Shown one piece after another: positions 1 to 8,381 of a DNA stretch of 64,000 nt (positions are counted from its first letter, which is position 1; each line of letters begins with the position of its first letter). This stretch comes from Bacteroidota bacterium. GTDB taxonomy: Bacteria; Bacteroidota; Bacteroidia; Bacteroidales; Dysgonomonadaceae. The position numbers and the translations under genes were made by a program. The stretch lies in assembly GCA_023437305.1 (NCBI GenBank), contig JAEZGN010000004.1, forward strand, positions 62,001 through 126,000, in the 5' to 3' direction. The notes beneath the pieces are model-generated. The model did no database searches. It saw nothing but the letters and a program-made list of their open reading frames with translations, and was not told where the DNA came from.

Positions 1-565
1 GTTTTGTTGTTTTAGCTAAATCTCCTGTTATTTGATTCACATCAGACAAAGATTGAGATAAAGCAGGATTATTGACCAGTACATTTATACCCGTCAATAT
101 AGAATCTATCTTTGGCATGAGATTCTGAATTTGAGGGATCATCCCCCCTGCCGCATCCAGCATGCCTTTATTCCGGATACCTATTATAGTGTCTGAAGGA
201 GAAATAAACTCTGTTTTATTATCACTCTCCTCAACTATAATGGTGGCAGAACCCAGCATAGATACATCTAATATCATTTTACTACCCTTAGGCAGTTGCA
301 CTCCTTTATTCATATCCAAATAAGTAATGATACGATTTCCATTTTTTGTATCTAATTCCATAGAAGATACCAAACCAATTGGATAACCGTTTAGAGTTAC
401 CGGTGTAGCCTGTGTCAATCCGGCTACATCATCAAAAACAACCATATACGAATTGGATGGCCTGAACAAATTAATTCCTTTCAAGAAACTAATTCCGTAA
501 TACAATATAAATATTGCAATTACAAAAGCCATGCCTATTTTTACTTCTTTAGATATTTTACCCAT
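1..565 (-). CDS. MlaD/MCE-family protein, 3' end beyond window
   Basis: The reading frame starts with ATG at 565 and runs off the left edge, giving about 188 residues. One N-terminal membrane segment (about residues 10-28) is followed by an MCE domain with the segment DDVAGLTQATPVTLNGYPIG. MCE proteins bind and carry lipids between the inner and outer membranes as part of Mla-type transport; the family is clear but the substrate is not. It lies 38 nt downstream of the amidase gene on the same strand, an arrangement common in Bacteroidetes, so the two are probably co-transcribed. The C-terminal coiled-coil part is not visible. Confidence 0.85.
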   Translation of the reverse strand, partial: MGKISKEVKIGMAFVIAIFILYYGISFLKGINLFRPSNSYMVVFDDVAGLTQATPVTLNGYPIGLVSSMELDTKNGNRIITYLDMNKGVQLPKGSKMILDVSMLGSATIIVEESDNKTEFISPSDTIIGIRNKGMLDAAGGMIPQIQNLMPKIDSILTGINVLVNNPALSQSLSDVNQITGDLAKTTK

Positions 566-603
566 AATGTATCTCTATTCTATGTTAGTTAATCCGATGC
601 TTA

Positions 604-1776
604 TTACTTTATACGCTTCCCATTCTTCATTCTTATAACAAATGCATCTTTAAATTTCAACCTTACCTGATTCTGTATCTTTGTTATTTCATTAAAATTG
701 GTAGTTGAACCATATGTATATCTGTACACACTACCATCCTTGTAAAAAGATACAGGAGATAATCCCTTCAGAGCCGGTGAATTTTCTGATAACTTGCGAG
801 GCGATATAAGGAACTGCACCCTATATTCAATTTGATCTTTTTCTATTTTTTCACTTAACGATGCAGGCTTGTTTCTTACCTTCTCAGAAACTGGATCTTG
901 AGTTGATAGCCTGTCATCATTATGATTATTTTTAACCGTTATTGTTTCTTCTTCTACATCGTCAGAACCAATATCTTGAGCATCAGCAGAGTCAACTACT
1001 AATTTACCTTGCTTCTTATCAAAGTCTCGTTTATACTTTCTAAAACCTGAATAAATAGCCGTAGCCATTGACTGTTGTCCTGCCTTTGTTGATAAAAATT
1101 GAGCTTCCGATTGATTATTTATAAAACCTAGCTCAATCAACACACTTGGCGCACTTGTTTTTCTTAACACCAAAAATCCGGCCTGACGAACTCCTCTATC
1201 CACTCGTTTTGCTACATTCCTGAAATCAGATTGAACAAAAGATGCAAATTGTAGGCTTTGTTCCATAAATGTGTTCGTCATGAATTCAAAAATAATATAC
1301 GATTCGGGCGAATTAGGATCAAAACCCTCATATTTGGTTTTATAATTATCTTCTAATAATATTACAGAGTTCTCTCGCTTGGCAACTTGCAGGTTTTCTT
1401 CACTACGAGCCAACCCTAGAATATAGGTATCAGCACCCGATACTGCAGTTGACTTTGCCGCTGTAGAATTGGTATGAACCGAGATAAATAAATTAGCCTT
1501 AGCTTTGTTTGCTATATCAGCTCTTTTATCGAGATCTACAAACACATCTGATTTTCGTGTATATACGACTTTTACATCTTTATGATTTCGTTCTATCAAT
1601 TGGCCTAATGCTAAGACAACCCCAAGATTTATATCCTTTTCTTTATATCCACCTCTGGTTGCCCCGGTATCTTTTCCTCCGTGCCCGGCATCAATTACTA
1701 CAACAAATCTTGAGTCTATTGCATAAGTCAAATTTGCAATAAAAAGTAAAATAAGAAGACTCAAAACTTTGTTCAT
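604..1776 (-). CDS. N-acetylmuramoyl-L-alanine amidase (Amidase_3)
   Basis: This 390-residue protein has a signal peptide (about 1-19) and an Amidase_3 domain from about 24 to 245. Zinc-ligand motifs are visible: DAGHGGKDTGA, the E of YKEKD, and SVHTN; the catalytic glutamate region is PSVLIELGFINN. It would cleave the amide bond between muramic acid and the stem peptide in the periplasm during cell separation or wall turnover. A charged linker and a C-terminal segment of about 75 residues, possibly SPOR-like, follow the enzyme domain. It is the likely first gene of an operon with the MlaD-like gene. Confidence 0.9.
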   Translation of the reverse strand: MNKVLSLLILLFIANLTYAIDSRFVVVIDAGHGGKDTGATRGGYKEKDINLGVVLALGQLIERNHKDVKVVYTRKSDVFVDLDKRADIANKAKANLFISVHTNSTAAKSTAVSGADTYILGLARSEENLQVAKRENSVILLEDNYKTKYEGFDPNSPESYIIFEFMTNTFMEQSLQFASFVQSDFRNVAKRVDRGVRQAGFLVLRKTSAPSVLIELGFINNQSEAQFLSTKAGQQSMATAIYSGFRKYKRDFDKKQGKLVVDSADAQDIGSDDVEEETITVKNNHNDDRLSTQDPVSEKVRNKPASLSEKIEKDQIEYRVQFLISPRKLSENSPALKGLSPVSFYKDGSVYRYTYGSTTNFNEITKIQNQVRLKFKDAFVIRMKNGKRIK

Positions 1777-1800
1777 AAGAAAATTAATCGATGTATAAAG

Positions 1801-2808
1801 TTACGCTTTATATACTACTTGATTTTTAAGTTCTTTACCTGCAAAGAAATCAGAAATACTACTCATTGTAGTATTGGCAATATTACCCATTGCTTCTTGT
1901 GTAAAGAAAGCCTGATGTGAAGTTACTATCACATTGTTAAAAGACAGGAGCCTGGCCAAAACATCATCAGTCATCACAGCATCAGAGTGGTCTTCATAGA
2001 AGTACGCACCTTCTTCCTCATATACGTCTAATCCGGCATAACCGACCTTCCTGCTTAACAATCCATCAATCAAATGTCTTGTATGAATCAATTTACCTCT
2101 ACCTGTATTAACAATCATTACTCCGTCTTTCATTTTCTTGATAGATTCATCACAGATGAGATATTCTGTTTCTTTTGTCAACGGGCAATGTAAAGTAATT
2201 ATATCAGAATTAGCATACAACTCATCCAAGGTAACATATTTGATACCTTCAGCTTCGGCAAAAGCGTTATCAGGATACAAATCATAAGCCAGAACATTCA
2301 TCCCTAAACCCTTGAACAGTCCTATAGCTACCTTACCAATCTTACCGGTACCAATTACACCGATAGTCTTTCCGTACATATCAAAGCCTTCAAATCCGAT
2401 AAGCGAAAAGTTTCCATCACGTGTTCGTAAAAAAGCACGGTGAACTTTGCGGTTAAGGCAAAGCATCAAGGCCAAAGTATGTTCTGCAATAGCATGCGGA
2501 GAATAATCAGGTACACGTACTACCTTTACTCCATATTTTTCTGCAGCTAAAATATCCACATTATTGAAACCTGCACAACGCAATGCTATCAGATTAATTC
2601 CATATGATTTCAATTTTGCAACAACGTCCGAATCAACGACAGCATTAACAAAAATACATACAGCATCTGCTCCGTTAGCCAGCACAACATTATTTATATC
2701 CAGATGTTCTTTGTGGTATGTTAGTTCGAATCCATATTTCTCATTTACTCTATCAAAAGTAACTCTGTCATATGGTTTTGCATCAAAAACTGCGATTTTG
2801 TACGCCAT
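1801..2808 (-). CDS. ldhA: D-lactate dehydrogenase (2-hydroxyacid dehydrogenase)
   Basis: The 335-residue protein has the full length of NAD-dependent D-lactate dehydrogenases and reduces pyruvate to D-lactate in the cytoplasm during fermentation. The Rossmann motif GVIGTGKIG lies near residues 149-157, and the substrate and catalytic motifs LRCAGFNNVD, NTGRGKLI and SHQAFFTQEA are present. It has its own promoter (2843-2874) and is separate from the rny gene to its right. Another 2-hydroxyacid substrate is possible, but the HCPLTKET and SHQAFFT segments favour D-LDH. Confidence 0.9.
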   Translation of the reverse strand: MAYKIAVFDAKPYDRVTFDRVNEKYGFELTYHKEHLDINNVVLANGADAVCIFVNAVVDSDVVAKLKSYGINLIALRCAGFNNVDILAAEKYGVKVVRVPDYSPHAIAEHTLALMLCLNRKVHRAFLRTRDGNFSLIGFEGFDMYGKTIGVIGTGKIGKVAIGLFKGLGMNVLAYDLYPDNAFAEAEGIKYVTLDELYANSDIITLHCPLTKETEYLICDESIKKMKDGVMIVNTGRGKLIHTRHLIDGLLSRKVGYAGLDVYEEEGAYFYEDHSDAVMTDDVLARLLSFNNVIVTSHQAFFTQEAMGNIANTTMSSISDFFAGKELKNQVVYKA

Positions 2809-2842
2809 GATCTTATTTTTTATTTCTTATAACACTAAGTCA

Positions 2843-2874
2843 CAAAAGTAAACAAAATAACTTTTATCCTCAAA
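2843..2874 (-). promoter_or_regulatory. Bacteroides-type promoter of ldhA
   Basis: On the minus strand a TTTG (-33 element, 2874-2871) is followed after 20 nt by TACTTTTG (-7 element, 2850-2843), an exact match to the Bacteroidetes consensus TTTG/TAnnTTTG. It lies about 35 nt upstream of the ldhA start codon. Confidence 0.75.
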
Positions 2875-3011
2875 ACTATCATTGAGCTATTTGTTTTACA
2901 GTATTACATTTAAAATATTTTTCACATATACCTCACCCATTATTCAATCCTGCTATACAATCAGAAAGTATATATAACTAGCCCGCGACCCCGTAACACT
3001 CTAAAAACAAC

Positions 3012-3036
3012 GAAGGGAGCCACAAAAGCTCCCTTC
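3012..3036 (-). terminator. Intrinsic terminator downstream of rny
   Basis: A perfect 9-bp stem GAAGGGAGC/GCTCCCTTC with a 7-nt loop sits 24 nt past the rny stop. On the minus strand it is followed by a T-rich tract, as expected for a Rho-independent terminator. Confidence 0.8.
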
Positions 3037-3060
3037 ATTTATAATCTTAAGTCTAATTTG

Positions 3061-4590
3061 TTATTTAGCGTAACTTACTGCACGGGTTTCACGAATGACA
3101 GTGATTTTCACTTGTCCCGGATAAGTCATCTCATCCTGAATACGTTTAGCTATATCTGCAGACAGTTTTTCAGTTTCCACATCATCAATCTTATCTGCCC
3201 CAACTATAACTCTCAACTCGCGACCGGCTTGGATAGCATAAGTTTTCAATACGCCCGGATACGAAAGAGCTAATTGTTCCAGATCGTTCAAACGTTTGAT
3301 GTAAGCCTCAACAATTTCACGACGAGCACCTGGACGAGCACCGGATATCGCATCACAAACTTGAACTATAGGTGCCAATAAGCTTGTCATTTCCACTTCA
3401 TCGTGGTGAGACCCTATCGCATTACAAACATCGGGTTTTTCTTTATACTTTTCAGCCAGCTTCATACCCAGCAAAGCGTGTGGAAGTTCCGGTTCATCAT
3501 CCGGAACTTTACCTATATCGTGTAACAATCCAGCTCTTTTTGCTTTTTTCACATTCAGCCCTAACTCAGATGCCATAATTGCACAAAGATTAGCAGTCTC
3601 ACGAGCATGCTGCAACAGGTTCTGCCCATAAGATGAACGATACTTCATCTTACCAACTAAGCGTATCAACTCTGGGTGCAAACCGTGTATACCTAAGTCA
3701 ATAGTTGTACGTTTTCCTGTCTCTATTATTTCTTCTTCTATCTGTTTCCTCACTTTGGCTACAACTTCCTCTATACGTGCCGGGTGAATACGTCCGTCTG
3801 CAACCAACTGGTGCAAAGCCAAACGTGCAACCTCACGTCTCACTGGATCAAATCCTGAAAGGACAATTGCTTCGGGAGTATCATCTACTACGATTTCAAT
3901 CCCTGTAGCCGCCTCTAATGCACGGATATTACGTCCTTCACGGCCGATTATACGTCCTTTTATTTCGTCAGATTCTATATGGAATACTGTTATGGCATTT
4001 TCTATTGCAGTTTCTGTTGCCACACGCTGAATAGATTGGATAACAATCTTTTTAGCTTCTTTATTGGCTGTCATTTTAGCCTCTTCCATTATTTCACTGA
4101 TATAAGACTGAGCATGAGATTGAGCCTCATCTTTCAAAGCTTCTACCAGTTTTTCCTTCACTTCTTCTGCCGACAATCCCGACAACGCCTCAAGTCTTTC
4201 CACCTCTTGTTTGTGAAGCTTATCCAGATCTTGCTTTTTCTTATCTATTACCTCTAACTGAGCCTCTAGATTAGCTTTAATAGTATCTACCTCGCTACGT
4301 TTGCGTTGAAGCTCTTCTTGCTTCTGGTTCAAACTTAATTCTCGTTGCTTAATTTTAGCCTCAGCAGCTTGCAGCTTCGAATTCCTACTATTCACTTGTT
4401 TTTCAAATTCAGACTTCATCTGTAAAGCCTGCTCTTTTACTTCAAGTAGTTTATTTTTCTTGATCACCTCTGCTTCTTGTTCCGCCTCTTTTACTTGACG
4501 TTTGAATTTTGAATTCGCCATAAAATTCAAAACCACCCAAGTCTGTATTGCTCCAACAAGAAAGGTAATTACATACAATAATATATCCAT
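3061..4590 (-). CDS. rny: Ribonuclease Y
   Basis: The 509-residue protein has the RNase Y architecture: an N-terminal membrane anchor (about 3-22), a long charged coiled coil (about 25-170), a KH RNA-binding domain with GRIIGREGRNIRALE near 210-225, and a C-terminal HD phosphohydrolase domain containing LLHDIGK. It is an endonuclease that starts mRNA decay at the membrane. It lies 121 nt downstream of zapA and ends at a strong terminator, so it may be the last gene of the unit that starts at the coiled-coil gene. Confidence 0.96.
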   Translation of the reverse strand: MDILLYVITFLVGAIQTWVVLNFMANSKFKRQVKEAEQEAEVIKKNKLLEVKEQALQMKSEFEKQVNSRNSKLQAAEAKIKQRELSLNQKQEELQRKRSEVDTIKANLEAQLEVIDKKKQDLDKLHKQEVERLEALSGLSAEEVKEKLVEALKDEAQSHAQSYISEIMEEAKMTANKEAKKIVIQSIQRVATETAIENAITVFHIESDEIKGRIIGREGRNIRALEAATGIEIVVDDTPEAIVLSGFDPVRREVARLALHQLVADGRIHPARIEEVVAKVRKQIEEEIIETGKRTTIDLGIHGLHPELIRLVGKMKYRSSYGQNLLQHARETANLCAIMASELGLNVKKAKRAGLLHDIGKVPDDEPELPHALLGMKLAEKYKEKPDVCNAIGSHHDEVEMTSLLAPIVQVCDAISGARPGARREIVEAYIKRLNDLEQLALSYPGVLKTYAIQAGRELRVIVGADKIDDVETEKLSADIAKRIQDEMTYPGQVKITVIRETRAVSYAK

Positions 4591-4711
4591 ATTCTATTTT
4601 TCTTTGATAAAAACTTATATTCAACAAACTAAAAAAACACCAACCCAAATATGAAACTTATTTCATACCTGAAATTAGTGCTTTATATACCTTTCAATTT
4701 AAAATTTTACT

Positions 4712-5011
4712 TTACCTGCCTTTCAAATACTCATCCAGCTCTTGTGTTAAACTTTGGATTCTATGCTCGAAAGTTTCGGCTCGCAGTTGATGTTCAACTT
4801 TCTCTGCCACTGCCTGAATTGACGTCATTGCCATATAGTCGACATCCCTCAACGGCTGAGTAGAAACTCCTGTAAAATAATTTTTATATTGTACTAACTT
4901 ATAATCTATTTCGTCTGCAGCTCTACGATAAACTTCCTCATCTCTACGTTTTATACGAAGAGGGTATCTCATATCAGCCACTCGTAGATTAATAATTAAA
5001 TGCTCATCCAT
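4712..5011 (-). CDS. zapA: Cell division protein ZapA
   Basis: This 99-residue protein has the ZapA pattern: a short beta-rich head (LIINLRVADMRYPLRI) followed by YRRAADEIDYKLVQYK and a long helix that forms a coiled-coil tetramer. ZapA bundles FtsZ protofilaments at the division site. It follows the coiled-coil gene by 15 nt and precedes rny, a neighbourhood common in Bacteroidales. Confidence 0.9.
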   Translation of the reverse strand: MDEHLIINLRVADMRYPLRIKRRDEEVYRRAADEIDYKLVQYKNYFTGVSTQPLRDVDYMAMTSIQAVAEKVEHQLRAETFEHRIQSLTQELDEYLKGR

Positions 5012-5026
5012 AACATCATTTTTCGT

Positions 5027-5323
5027 TTACGCTTTCAGCATGGTGATACATTTATCTACATCTCGCACTAATTTCGACAACCGTTTTTTAGCATTCATCC
5101 TCTCCTCTGGGTCTGCTGATGAAAAAGATTTTGCAAACTTCAAATTGTCATATTTAGCATTTAACGCATCCAACTTTAATGATAATGCTTCTATCGCTGT
5201 TTCTTTTTGCTTCAATTCCTGCTTCATCTGTGCGTTTTCCTCTTTAAGCATATCACAGAGATACATTAACTGCCTCATTCTTATCTCAAACTCGGCAAGA
5301 AGTTTTTCATCATTTTCAGTCAT
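5027..5323 (-). CDS. Coiled-coil protein upstream of zapA
   Basis: This 98-residue protein is almost entirely charged heptad-like helix (EFEIRMRQLMYLCDMLKEEN, then QKETAIEALSLKLDALNAKY). It has no signal peptide or membrane segment. It is the first gene of the unit with zapA and rny. Its size, coiled coil and position suggest a ZapB-like division partner, but that is an inference from context; I do not recognise a defined family. Confidence 0.75.
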   Translation of the reverse strand: MTENDEKLLAEFEIRMRQLMYLCDMLKEENAQMKQELKQKETAIEALSLKLDALNAKYDNLKFAKSFSSADPEERMNAKKRLSKLVRDVDKCITMLKA

Positions 5324-5343
5324 ATAATAGCCAAAATGCTACA

Positions 5344-5374
5344 CAAAAATAGATAATACCAACGAATTAACAAA
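5344..5374 (-). promoter_or_regulatory. Bacteroides-type promoter of the zapA unit
   Basis: On the minus strand TTTG (5374-5371) and TATTTTTG (5351-5344) are separated by 19 nt, an exact consensus match. The -7 element ends about 20 nt before the start codon of the coiled-coil gene. Confidence 0.75.
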
Positions 5375-5423
5375 ATTATTACGCTCCTTAATTATTGAAA
5401 AATACATTATCAGGAAAAAAAAC

Positions 5424-5463
5424 AAAGAGGGGTACTTACTATATGTAATAAGTACCCCTCTTT
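5424..5463 (-). terminator. Strong intrinsic terminator after the winged-helix gene
   Basis: A perfect 15-bp stem (5424-5438 with 5449-5463; AAAGAGGGGTACTTA and its complement) with a 10-nt loop lies 20 nt past the stop of the 65-residue winged-helix gene. A-rich and T-rich flanks on both sides would let it work in both directions. Confidence 0.85.
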
Positions 5464-5483
5464 TGTAAGCTTGTTTAGGTCTT

Positions 5484-5681
5484 TCAAAGCAAAACGACTT
5501 GCAAGTCGTCCTTTAATTCGTTAAACGCAATTTTCCCTTCCCTGGCTAGCCAGCCAAGAGCTGCATACATGTCTTTTTCTGTAAGTTTGCAGGCTTTCTT
5601 GATTTCCTTTAAAGATTTACTACCTTCCGCATCAAGATAAGTCCAAATGATTCCTGCATTTGTTCCAATTTTTTCTTTCAT
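5484..5681 (-). CDS. Small winged-helix protein (DUF2582-like)
   Basis: This 65-residue protein matches the small winged helix-turn-helix family seen in Bacteroidetes: NAGIIWTYLDAEGSKSLKEI, then LTEKDMYAALGWLAREGKI. The fold predicts DNA binding, but no target is known. It is monocistronic, with a near-consensus promoter (TATTTTTG at 5735-5728, 20 nt from an ATTG) and a strong terminator. The length is typical of the family and the protein looks intact. Confidence 0.8.
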   Translation of the reverse strand: MKEKIGTNAGIIWTYLDAEGSKSLKEIKKACKLTEKDMYAALGWLAREGKIAFNELKDDLQVVLL

Positions 5682-5821
5682 AATGGGTGTAAGTTAAAAA
5701 ATTAAACTCATCATTAATTCTCACTTACAAAAATACATAAAATTAACTAATCCAGCAATTTAATATTACAATTATTAGCAAATAGATAATATTATGACAA
5801 AATAGTTAAATAGATGATTTA

Positions 5822-5852
5822 TTTGGATTTTAACCAAATTCTTGTAGTTTTG
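5822..5852 (+). promoter_or_regulatory. Bacteroides-type promoter of the sigma factor gene
   Basis: TTTG (5822-5825) and TAGTTTTG (5845-5852) are 19 nt apart, an exact housekeeping consensus. The -7 element ends only 16 nt before the TTG start codon, so the mRNA leader must be about 10 nt, close to leaderless. Confidence 0.75.
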
Positions 5853-5868
5853 TGTAAAAATAATTACC

Positions 5869-6444
5869 TTGCGTTTTTTTAGTCTGCATAAGAGAAAGGA
5901 GTATAGTGACGAAGAGCTTTTGTCACTTTTTAAGGATACGGGTAAAGCTGAATACTTCCAACAGCTTTACGAACGCTACATACCTCTCATCTATGGGTTG
6001 TGCCTGAAGTATCTGCAAAACACCGAACAATCTCAAGATGCTGTAATAGACATATTTGAAAATCTTTCACAGAAAATACAAGGCTATGAAATAAAGATTT
6101 TCAAGAACTGGTTGTATAGTGTTGTTAAAAATCACTGTTTTCACATTTTAAAAGAAAATAAAAGAGAAATTATAGTAAATTTCGACTCTCAACTTATGGA
6201 ATCCGAGCCTATTTTGGATCTATTAAGCGAGAATACGAACGAGGATAAAGAAGATGCGTTGAACAAATGCTTGGAGCAGCTTCCCGAGCCTCAGCGCATA
6301 TCGGTGGAGAAGTTCTTCTACGAAGACAAATCCTATGCTGAGATTGTGGATGAAACAGGATTTCATCTGAAGAGCGTAAAAAGCTATATACAAAACGGAA
6401 AAAGGAATTTAAAAATCTGCATTGAGAAAAACCTGAAAGAATGA
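5869..6444 (+). CDS. RNA polymerase sigma-70 family (ECF-type) factor
   Basis: The 191-residue protein has a sigma region 2 (YFQQLYERYIPLIYGLCLKY through NWLYSVVKNHCFHIL, about 28-100) and a region 4 with a helix-turn-helix (EPQRISVEKFFYEDKSYAEI, about 138-175). It would direct RNA polymerase to a dedicated promoter set. The start is TTG at 5869, chosen because it lies just after a consensus promoter and no in-frame ATG precedes region 2. Its stop overlaps the next start by 4 nt (ATGA), so the downstream membrane protein is translationally coupled and is the likely regulator. Confidence 0.85.
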   Translation: MRFFSLHKRKEYSDEELLSLFKDTGKAEYFQQLYERYIPLIYGLCLKYLQNTEQSQDAVIDIFENLSQKIQGYEIKIFKNWLYSVVKNHCFHILKENKREIIVNFDSQLMESEPILDLLSENTNEDKEDALNKCLEQLPEPQRISVEKFFYEDKSYAEIVDETGFHLKSVKSYIQNGKRNLKICIEKNLKE

Positions 6445-7259
6445 ATTTTTTAGATTACATAAAAGGACAAAGGAAAGGCGTTGATGCTCATCGGATCGAA
6501 AAAGATTCGATGAAAGATCCGTTTATGTATGAGGCGATAGAAGGTTTCGACAGTATCGACGATGATCACTTGGCAAGTATCAACAATATACACGAACGCC
6601 TGAATGCCAAAACACAAACAATCAAGAAACATCACCCTATATGGCAAAGTGTAGCAGCTGTTGCTGTTGTGATTTTTGCTATAGCCGGATATATGATTAT
6701 CGGGTACCATGAGTCTAACGACCTACAGGCACAAGATAAAGGCATGAGTTCTATTATCAACATATACGTACCTGAGGAATACTATGTAGAGAATATAGTT
6801 GTAATAGCAAAACATAATACCGAAGCAACCAAAACATATAAGCCCAACATAAGCAAATTCAGATTAGACAAAGAGGAGTCTATCAATACCGCAGCTCTGA
6901 CTGTACTATCCGAGCAAGAGGACAATGGCATGGTAGAGGTTTATGCCCCCGAGAACTTCAAAGACGAAGCAAATACTTCTCTTACTATAAAGAAGGGTAA
7001 ACCCGAACCAATAGGTGGATATGACAGATACAATGCCTATTTAAAAACGGCAATGCGCCGACCTACTGACGATTCTTGTAAAGACAGGAAAGGTAAAGTA
7101 GCGATTGAATTCTCGGTTGACGAACAAGGACGCCCATATCTATTCGAAGTAAAACAAAGTCTTTGCGGAACTTGTGACAATGAAGCCATTCGCCTGATAC
7201 AAAACGGAGCCAAATGGACTCCGGGTACTGAGCGTGTTATGGTGAGGGTAATGTTTTAA
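6441..7259 (+). CDS. Membrane protein with TonB-like C-terminal domain, possible anti-sigma partner
   Basis: The 272-residue protein has a cytoplasmic N-terminal region of about 65 residues, one membrane segment (about 69-90, SVAAVAVVIFAIAGYMIIGY) and a periplasmic part ending in a TonB C-terminal-like fold (GKVAIEFSVDEQGRPYLFEV, then NEAIRLIQNGAKWTPG). Position and topology match an anti-sigma factor, while the C-terminus matches energy-transducer domains. It is coupled to the sigma gene, and its stop overlaps the convergent trmD stop by 4 nt. The function is inferred from architecture only. Confidence 0.7.
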   Translation: MNFLDYIKGQRKGVDAHRIEKDSMKDPFMYEAIEGFDSIDDDHLASINNIHERLNAKTQTIKKHHPIWQSVAAVAVVIFAIAGYMIIGYHESNDLQAQDKGMSSIINIYVPEEYYVENIVVIAKHNTEATKTYKPNISKFRLDKEESINTAALTVLSEQEDNGMVEVYAPENFKDEANTSLTIKKGKPEPIGGYDRYNAYLKTAMRRPTDDSCKDRKGKVAIEFSVDEQGRPYLFEVKQSLCGTCDNEAIRLIQNGAKWTPGTERVMVRVMF

Positions 7260-7939
7260 TCTTTCTTTTCGAGCAAATCCGGACGCAAACGTTCGGTACG
7301 CTCCATAGCTTGCTGCAAGCGCCATTCATCCACCTTAGCCTGATGCCCCGACAACAAAATATCAGGCACACGCCAACCCTTGTATTCTGCCGGACGTGTA
7401 TAAACCGGCGGGGCGAGTAAATTATCCTGAAAAGAATCGGACAATGCCGATTGCTCATCTCCTATTGCTCCTGGCAAAAGCCGAACAATGGCATCAGTCA
7501 TCACAGCAGCAGCCAATTCTCCTCCCGTAAGAACATAATCACCTATAGATATTTCGCGGGTTATCAGATGTTCGCGCACGCGATAATCGATACCTTTGTA
7601 ATGCCCACACAGAATAATAATATTGTTATAAGATGACATTTGGTTTGCTATTTTCTGATCAAATACTTCCCCATCGGGTGAGGTATAGATCACTTCATCG
7701 TACACTCGCTGTTCCTTTAATGCTGAGATAGCATTATCTATCGGTTCTATCTGCATCACCATGCCGGCTTCGCCCCCGAAAGGATAATCATCCACACGTC
7801 GGTGTTTGTTCGTTGTATAATTACGAAGATTGTGAACAACTATCTCTACTAAGCTTTTGTCTTGAGCTCTCTTAAGAATAGAACAATCCAAAAGACCTGT
7901 AAACATTTCAGGCAAAACACTTATTATATCTATGCGCAT
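7256..7939 (-). CDS. trmD: tRNA (guanine-N1)-methyltransferase TrmD
   Basis: The 227-residue enzyme methylates G37 of tRNAs using S-adenosylmethionine, preventing frameshifts. Motifs of the SPOUT trefoil-knot enzyme are visible: MRIDIISVLPEMF at the start, PFGGEAGMVMQIEPI, LCGHYKGIDYRV and SIGDYVLTGGELAAAVM. The ATG at 7939 is chosen over an upstream in-frame ATG (7981) because the family begins with this MRIDIIS segment. The gene converges on the TonB-like gene with a 4-nt overlap of stops. Confidence 0.96.
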   Translation of the reverse strand: MRIDIISVLPEMFTGLLDCSILKRAQDKSLVEIVVHNLRNYTTNKHRRVDDYPFGGEAGMVMQIEPIDNAISALKEQRVYDEVIYTSPDGEVFDQKIANQMSSYNNIIILCGHYKGIDYRVREHLITREISIGDYVLTGGELAAAVMTDAIVRLLPGAIGDEQSALSDSFQDNLLAPPVYTRPAEYKGWRVPDILLSGHQAKVDEWRLQQAMERTERLRPDLLEKKD

Positions 7940-8381
7940 ACTTATAGTAAAATGAATTGCAAAGGTAGAGTTTTCTTTCAATTAATAAATAAGAGCCCGG
8001 TATATAACTAAAAAGGTGACAAACACGCAAAACAACACAACACAGACAATCAACACATTACAGACAAAAGGTGACAAAAGTGACACTTTTTAAGTTGTTT
8101 TTATTTGTCACTTTTCTTCTTTCGAAGAAGTCAATAATAATGAATACTATAGGTCGCTCTTGCAGACTTTAGGAACGAAGCAAGAAACTCCGTGTTACTC
8201 TTCTTACTCTGTGGTTAAAAAGAATAGATGGGAACGAATGCGAGAACAATTCGTTTTTATGAACTAATAAATCAAAGAGCGTTTATAATAGATAATCTTT
8301 TTCATATAAATTATAAACTCTCATTGTTACTTTTTACCTACAGTGCACCTGATTAAACATATATCTGATCAGTTATCACAT
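7940..8381. other. 442-nt gap with an inverted repeat, no gene seen
   Basis: No reading frame with credible protein features is present. An imperfect-loop inverted repeat (AAAAGTGACA at 8076-8085, TGTCACTTTT at 8106-8115) lies in the middle, with a second GTGACAAAAG-type copy just before it. The repeated GTGACA units look like possible protein-binding half-sites, but no regulator can be named. Confidence 0.4.
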
